Below, piece by piece: positions 59,136-64,000 of a stretch of DNA of 64,000 bases. A program made the translations under genes and the position numbers. This stretch comes from Botrytis cinerea B05.10. Lineage: Eukaryota > Ascomycota > Leotiomycetes > Helotiales > Sclerotiniaceae. Position 1 is the first letter of the stretch, and every line of letters begins with the position of its first letter. The notes under the pieces were generated by a model. It searched no databases. It saw nothing but the letters and a program-made list of their open reading frames with translations, and was not told the origin of the DNA. The stretch lies in assembly GCF_000143535.2 (NCBI RefSeq), contig NC_037311.1:868001-932000 (forward strand), read 5' to 3'.

Positions 59136-59408
59136 GAGTTGCGGAAGGAGCTCTCGATCGGTCGGTGTGCACAAAATGCTTCAAGGAAGGCGCATGTCAT
59201 GCTCTATATCTTAAGACTTTCTTTCCATTTAAATAGATATTCATCATACAACAACAAGTATTTCACCAATTTGCATTCCTGGAATAGCAGTAGTGCAACT
59301 GTCAGCACTCTAATCTCACTCCATCTCCTATCCTTCACGCAGTTCCTTTGCATTGGATAGTGAAAGACTTTTACAATATTCATACAATCTTGATCTCTAA
59401 ACGCTTCA

Positions 59409-61193
59409 ATGGCAGAAGGCAGCGAAGATTCTTACCTGTACATGAAAAGCCATTCAAAGGCTAACAATGAGTTTGTCCATGGAGAAGCCGTTTCTGGCAA
59501 ATCACCATCTAGCTGTGTTCCAAAGAAGCCCAGCGCGGATACTCGAACCATACCTGCTTCGCCTTCGCATAAACCTCACCGTCAAAAGAGCAACGTAGTG
59601 GCTGGACTTGGTGCCTCTTCTAGTGTCACAAAATCCGTGGACGCTCCCGCCGTTGGACCACTCAACCATGATGATTGTATGGCTTTTGACCTTTATGAGC
59701 AAGATCCCGACATAGTCTACGGGTCTTCGGATTACAACCTTCGAAGACAGTCATCGGACTTCCAGCTCAACTTTGAAGATATGATTGTGTTGCCAATGAG
59801 ACTCAAGAAACCATCCACCGCGATTGAATTCGAAACATCTCCTTTCACTGACATCGATGAGTTCGACTACGCAGATCAGCACGTCTATTATAGTCAGCTC
59901 ATCACTACTGTTAACTCGAACTCGGCGGTACATGAATACGCTGTACGCAAAGGACCTCTTTGGGACTGCGCCTGGGAAATTCTTGTACCAAAAGGCCTTC
60001 ATCCAAGCTATCTTACAGAGGATGAATTTGTAAAGTTGGTGTTAAGTCAAGGCAACGATACAACCAAGTGGATGGATATCAATATTCCAATTCTACATAG
60101 AAGAGCACTTCAAAAAGCGGGTGCTGCACGTCAGAAGCTTTCCATGGCGGGTATTTCCCCTTTCGAGTTAACTCAAGAGTATTTGGAGTCTTTTGAATGG
60201 ATGGATAAGATTGAGCAAGATAACTTTATCAAGACTATGCAGAAGCTCCAGTTGCAGGTCTCTTTTCAGAAACAAGGCATTTCAATGAGAATTGAGGATA
60301 TCGACAATTTCGCTTCGGAGGATGAGGAGAAGCTCATTGGCAAGTCACATACAAAGCTGGTTGACGGGTCTTGCATTCAACGAGACTGTTCCTCCGACAT
60401 TGACAACTCGTTCATGGTCGACAAACTTAGTCTTGAAGAATTTGAGAACCAGTTCTGGAATGATGAAAACGAGAAGGCTTCTCCGACATGCAAGAAGGCT
60501 CCTTCTCCGTTCTGCAGCACGCCAGTTTCGCAAACACACCAATCTCCAACTGCCCCCAACATTCACGGCGAAGCAGTTTCTATGGAGTGTCTGAAGAACA
60601 TTTTACATTCTCAGGGTATTGAGTCTGGACCATCCTCTTCACTTCTACAATCTGGTGCAGGCTCCGAGCACTTCAAGATCAGTCAAGAGACTAAGCATAC
60701 CCATAAAACCGATAAAGCTTGCATGAGCCAATCTCCACTTCCACCACTCGAAGCTGCCAAGAGCCATCCTTACCAAAGCTCTTTTGTTCTTCCACTAAAG
60801 AATTCTGACTCTCACGTCCTCTTCTCTCTCCAAGATCCTCCTTCTCTGACTCCTCTCAAAACTACACAACCCGAACCTGGTCGCCTTGAATCCTCCAGCT
60901 ACTCAAGTCATGATTCTAGTGATAGCGGCAGTGGCACTCTAAGTTCCAAATCACAATCACACAATTCCGGAGCTAGTTCTGTCGGTGGTGCCCCTCTGAC
61001 AGGTACTCTTAGTGGTGATAGTGCCTGCCAAAACCAACAATCATGCAAGGCAGAAGGAAGCCGGGCAAATGGAGCAAGTGAGAAATTCGCCAGTATTGGC
61101 AAGAAAATCGAAGGCTCCCCTAAAGCTATCAAGAAGAAGCTGAGTTCGGTTTTCGGAACGATCGGAAGATCTGGGCGATCAGGCACGCAATGA
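59409..61193 (+). CDS. Unrecognised 594-residue serine-rich protein
   Basis: A single intact frame encodes 594 residues with no domain I recognise. The first third is polar and holds an acidic, aromatic block (DLYEQDPDIVYGSSDYNLRRQSSDFQLNFEDMIVLPMRLKKP, split here only by description). The middle (about residues 175-295) looks folded and helical (WEILVPKGLHPSYLTEDEFVKL, WMDKIEQDNFIKTMQKLQLQV). The last third is Ser/Pro/Thr-rich and disordered, ending in a basic helix-like tail (KAIKKKLSSVFGTIGRSGRSG). There is no signal peptide or membrane segment. A 273-base gap precedes it. Coding evidence is the long uninterrupted frame; function cannot be proposed. Confidence 0.75.
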   Translation: MAEGSEDSYLYMKSHSKANNEFVHGEAVSGKSPSSCVPKKPSADTRTIPASPSHKPHRQKSNVVAGLGASSSVTKSVDAPAVGPLNHDDCMAFDLYEQDPDIVYGSSDYNLRRQSSDFQLNFEDMIVLPMRLKKPSTAIEFETSPFTDIDEFDYADQHVYYSQLITTVNSNSAVHEYAVRKGPLWDCAWEILVPKGLHPSYLTEDEFVKLVLSQGNDTTKWMDINIPILHRRALQKAGAARQKLSMAGISPFELTQEYLESFEWMDKIEQDNFIKTMQKLQLQVSFQKQGISMRIEDIDNFASEDEEKLIGKSHTKLVDGSCIQRDCSSDIDNSFMVDKLSLEEFENQFWNDENEKASPTCKKAPSPFCSTPVSQTHQSPTAPNIHGEAVSMECLKNILHSQGIESGPSSSLLQSGAGSEHFKISQETKHTHKTDKACMSQSPLPPLEAAKSHPYQSSFVLPLKNSDSHVLFSLQDPPSLTPLKTTQPEPGRLESSSYSSHDSSDSGSGTLSSKSQSHNSGASSVGGAPLTGTLSGDSACQNQQSCKAEGSRANGASEKFASIGKKIEGSPKAIKKKLSSVFGTIGRSGRSGTQ

Positions 61194-62162
61194 GAAGCGA
61201 CTGCCTGAGTTTCGAAGATGTTGCTGGTACTAGTTGCCCATACTGATGCATCATTTATTACTCAAGGAAATTTTTTTGGGACGGAAGGGTCGCATATTGT
61301 GCCCAAGGCATGCGAGGTGCTCGTTTGATGGAGAATCACAATGAAAGAAACATGGTTATGAAGGAGTATCACAGGGCTCTATTATCAACTCATATTGCTA
61401 GTGTTCGAATCGAGTATCGAAGTATGGTTGGTCATCAAATAGCTTGAAGTCATTACCAGGCTCTCTGAGTCTACGGAGAGATAATTGCACATTCGTTAAA
61501 AGTTAGATTAGTATAGGACGGAGAGATAGTCAGAATTACAAGAGATCAACCACGAATCAAATGACATCATCAATGCATGTTGAAGATCGTGAAGGGCCTT
61601 CACCCTCTTAAACTTCACGATCGAATCCAAGCATGTTCAATTACTCCTCAAATCACAGTCTCATTAAAACGGCAAATACAGTAAATCACGAATCCAACGA
61701 CTTCACGTGTACTTAGCACATTGTGAAACCATGCATGTGTTGGCAGAAAGCACCGTATCATATTGTCCCTATTCCCAATAAACCCCTCCCACTAATAGCA
61801 TGAAACAAGGAAAGGAGAACAACCCCAATGAATAATTCACAACATCGAAGTTCCGAAATTTGCACTTCCAAAGAGCATACACAACTGTTCCATTATCCCA
61901 TATACAGATAATCAGTCTTTTCTTACTGATTTCCTGTGCGGCGAACCGTAAGGGAGTCGCTTAGGATGATCGAAGGGGTAGATGATGAATGGTTGGTCGG
62001 TACGCTCCAAGGGGTTTGTGGGAGAAAACTTGGAAGTCGACGAGTAAAAAAAGAAAAACTGCCCCAGGTTGTAATGTAGTCACACTGCCCTGCCTATCCA
62101 TCACCGCCTCGCCTTATAAACGCCTATGATGTGTTGTACTGAAGTGTCTAAGGAAGCGGGAT
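61194..62162. other. Convergent intergenic region with GTGAAG inverted repeats
   Basis: The 3' ends of the 594-residue gene and atg8 meet here. No gene is seen. A nested inverted repeat lies at 61585-61622. Confidence 0.55.
61585..61622. repeat. Nested inverted repeat GATCGTGAAG / CTTCACGATC
   Basis: Arms GATCGTGAAG (61585-61594) and CTTCACGATC (61613-61622) are perfectly complementary. Between them a second arm, CCTTCAC, can pair with GTGAAGG to form the shorter hairpin 61589-61603. Two mutually exclusive hairpins are therefore possible in a 3' untranslated or intergenic zone. Confidence 0.5.
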
Positions 62163-62831
62163 TTAGTTGGCTTCTTCTAAAGCTTCACCAAAGGTGTTCT
62201 CGCCCGAGTATGAGATGTATAGGAATCTATTTCGTAGCGAAGTTAGCATGTGTATCATGGAATCATTTGGGATTTCTTTGTTCGTGCATAAATAATGCGT
62301 CGTGTTGGAATCGATTTGGTTTAATCGCGATAATCACGATAACGAGTGACGATAGAGCGGTATGACGTTATGAAAAGTAGATAATGGAGAACGTACCCAT
62401 CCTCATCCTTATGCTCCTCATAGATGGAGCTCATCAAAGCGGCAGTGGGCGGTAAGACCTCATCGACGAAAATGAAGATGGCCTTTTCTGGGGAAAGCTT
62501 GATACGCTTGCGGATAACGTATACAAATTGACCGACGGTGAGATCGCTGGGAACGAGATACTTCTTCTTGTCGATAGTGGCGATGTCGGATTTCTCGACC
62601 TTCTCGCAGATGACGGGGATGCGGTCGTTGTATTTTTGACGCTGGATGGCAAAGTTAGTCGGTTGGTCAACGGAGTGCAGTGCAATAAGTCGGTTTGGGG
62701 GCTTGGGGCATACGATGGTGATGGTGGGGAAGGGGAGGTAATGGTTAGGAGGTTGGAATGCGACGTACGATGCGTTCAGCTTCAGCCTTGCGCTTCTCGA
62801 ATGGGTGCTCGTCCTTAAACTTGGATCGCAT
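62163..62831 (-). CDS. atg8: Autophagy ubiquitin-like protein Atg8
   Basis: Atg8 is conjugated to phosphatidylethanolamine and drives autophagosome growth and cargo capture. Exons in transcript order: 62831-62769, 62641-62397, 62226-62163, giving 123 residues. It starts [20 protein letters not shown], continues with [20 protein letters not shown] and [20 protein letters not shown], and ends YSGENTFG followed by EALEEAN. The Gly at 116 is the residue exposed by Atg4 cleavage and lipidated; the seven residues after it are removed. All core residues look normal and the length fits the family. The introns (127 and 170 bases) are longer than most in this window. The upstream leader contains TTGTG pentamers (about 62916-62940). 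Confidence 0.97.
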
Positions 62832-64000
62832 TTTGAAATAAGGTATGGAATGTTTTGGTGGAATAAAAGTCGTTGGATTGTTGTTGGGAGGGAAAGAGAC
62901 GTGAAAGTGTTGGAGTTGTGTGTTGTGTTGTGTTGTGTTGTTGATGTAATGGAGGATGATGGAGGGGAAAGGTAGCAAGTAGGTAGGGAGAGAGGGAGAG
63001 AGGGATTGGTGTATTATTAAAGGCTATAAAGCCTGCCTAAGTGCAGGTGGCTAAGTAGCGTAAGCGGTGAGGGATTGATTGTGAATCACACTTCTTGCCT
63101 AGCGATAAGAAGGTCTACGGGCACACGGGTTGTGCCAGCTAATGAGATGCTTATTCTGATGCTGATACTGATACTGATACTGTGACTGTGACTGTGAGGG
63201 TGAGGGTCGTCTCTCGTTCATCGAACTTGATATCGCGGTAGTTGGGTGTGCACTGTACGGGTAGATGGCTGGCTAGCAAGGTGTGCAGTGAGGAGCAAGG
63301 AGCACAACAGCAGCTGACGATGATGGGCAGTGAAGAGGGAAGAGCGAATACTGGACATGAATGACATGACTGTTTCACATTACTCCTCAGGGCACACGGG
63401 CACATGATTATGAATATCCTCATACCACGATACGACTGATCACTCATTCACTCACTCGTTCATTCATTCATTCACCCATCCATCCCTCGTTCATCCCTCC
63501 CTCATACCCCATACCTAAGCCTCCCTTTCTTTGTCATGCCTGTTTCTCTTTGACCCGTCGTTCTCATCCAGGCCAATGCTCTTTCTCCTGCACACACGCT
63601 CGAGGGATGGAACTAAACCCCAGACAGCAACCCCACTAGAGATAGAGGCAGAAGAGGCGGCTAGGGATGGACTCGGGACGGTCACGGGTATCCTGTTGGA
63701 GGCGGACCTTGACATCCTTACCAGGAGAACAGGAGAACATACCAATAGTTGTTGTCAAATGATCTCCTATCGTTGACGTATACGACGTGCATGGATATAC
63801 TTGTTGCAGTCTATTCTGTATGTATACCTAGGTAGGTAGTCGTTCTGCCAGAAGCAAGTTACCCGGGCACCCGGGGTATACATAGTAATCCATTATCTCA
63901 CACCTGGATATATGTATCGAGCATCTTGACTTCTCTCGCTCTCGCTCTCGCTCTCGCTCTCGCTCTCCTTCTCTCTCTTGCTTTCTCCCCAGCCTTTTCT
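62832..64000. other. Promoter of atg8 and repeat-rich window end
   Basis: No gene is recognised. The atg8 promoter and leader lie next to 62831, with TTGTG pentamers. Further on are TGATAC/TGTGAC hexamers (about 63155-63195), TTCA tetramers near 63450-63475 and a (CTCGCT)n array near the end. Open frames at 63151-63776 are short and featureless. Confidence 0.5.
63935..63968. repeat. (CTCGCT)n hexamer microsatellite
   Basis: About five tandem copies of CTCGCT are followed by CT-rich sequence at the window end. It could be part of a pyrimidine-rich promoter of a gene beyond the window. Confidence 0.75.

Overview
The window looks like nuclear DNA of a filamentous ascomycete. Nearly every gene is broken by short introns, mostly 47-170 bases, with GT...AG ends and CTAAC/CTGAC-like branch points, and the conserved proteins read as fungal orthologues. 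The overall flavour suggests a leotiomycete, possibly Sclerotiniaceae (Botrytis or Sclerotinia); that is an impression from protein style and was not checked against any database. For the multi-exon genes I rebuilt the exons by hand, and each total coding length divides by three, which supports the junctions given.

Left part (1-16 kb): a two-module non-ribosomal peptide synthetase (C-A-T-C-A-T-R, about 2619 residues) with a terminal thioester reductase lies on the minus strand. Across a 2.1 kb gene-free gap a divergent major facilitator transporter follows; together they may form a minimal secondary-metabolite locus. A Rad57/XRCC3-type recombination protein comes next.

Accessory middle (16-38 kb): a secreted GH128 (Asl1-like) glucanase, then about 5.9 kb without a recognisable gene but full of microsatellites, a Yat2-like carnitine acyltransferase, and a divergent pair of secreted esterases (type B carboxylesterase and tannase/feruloyl esterase). 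A degenerate repeat with terminal inverted repeats lies on both sides of the tannase gene, with a third partial copy near 33.6 kb. A cysteine-rich, probably GPI-anchored surface protein and an NmrA-like oxidoreductase follow.

Right part (38-63 kb): densely packed housekeeping genes: the mRNA 3'-end factor Pcf11, a secreted I9-type protease inhibitor, a Hook-family dynein adaptor, the NatC subunit Mak10/Naa35, ATP synthase epsilon (Atp15), complex III core protein 2 (Qcr2), RNA polymerase III subunit Rpc82, the mitochondrial GTP/GDP carrier Ggc1, a small Nce101-like membrane protein, an unrecognised 594-residue serine-rich protein, and Atg8. Several neighbours (Atp15, Qcr2, Ggc1) serve the mitochondrial inner membrane.

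I saw no tRNA, rRNA, CRISPR array or intact transposon. The most interesting items are the orphan reductase-ended NRPS, the carboxylesterase lacking its oxyanion-hole glycines, the inverted-repeat element around the esterases, and an open-frame intron in the Hook gene that could encode an alternative C-terminus.
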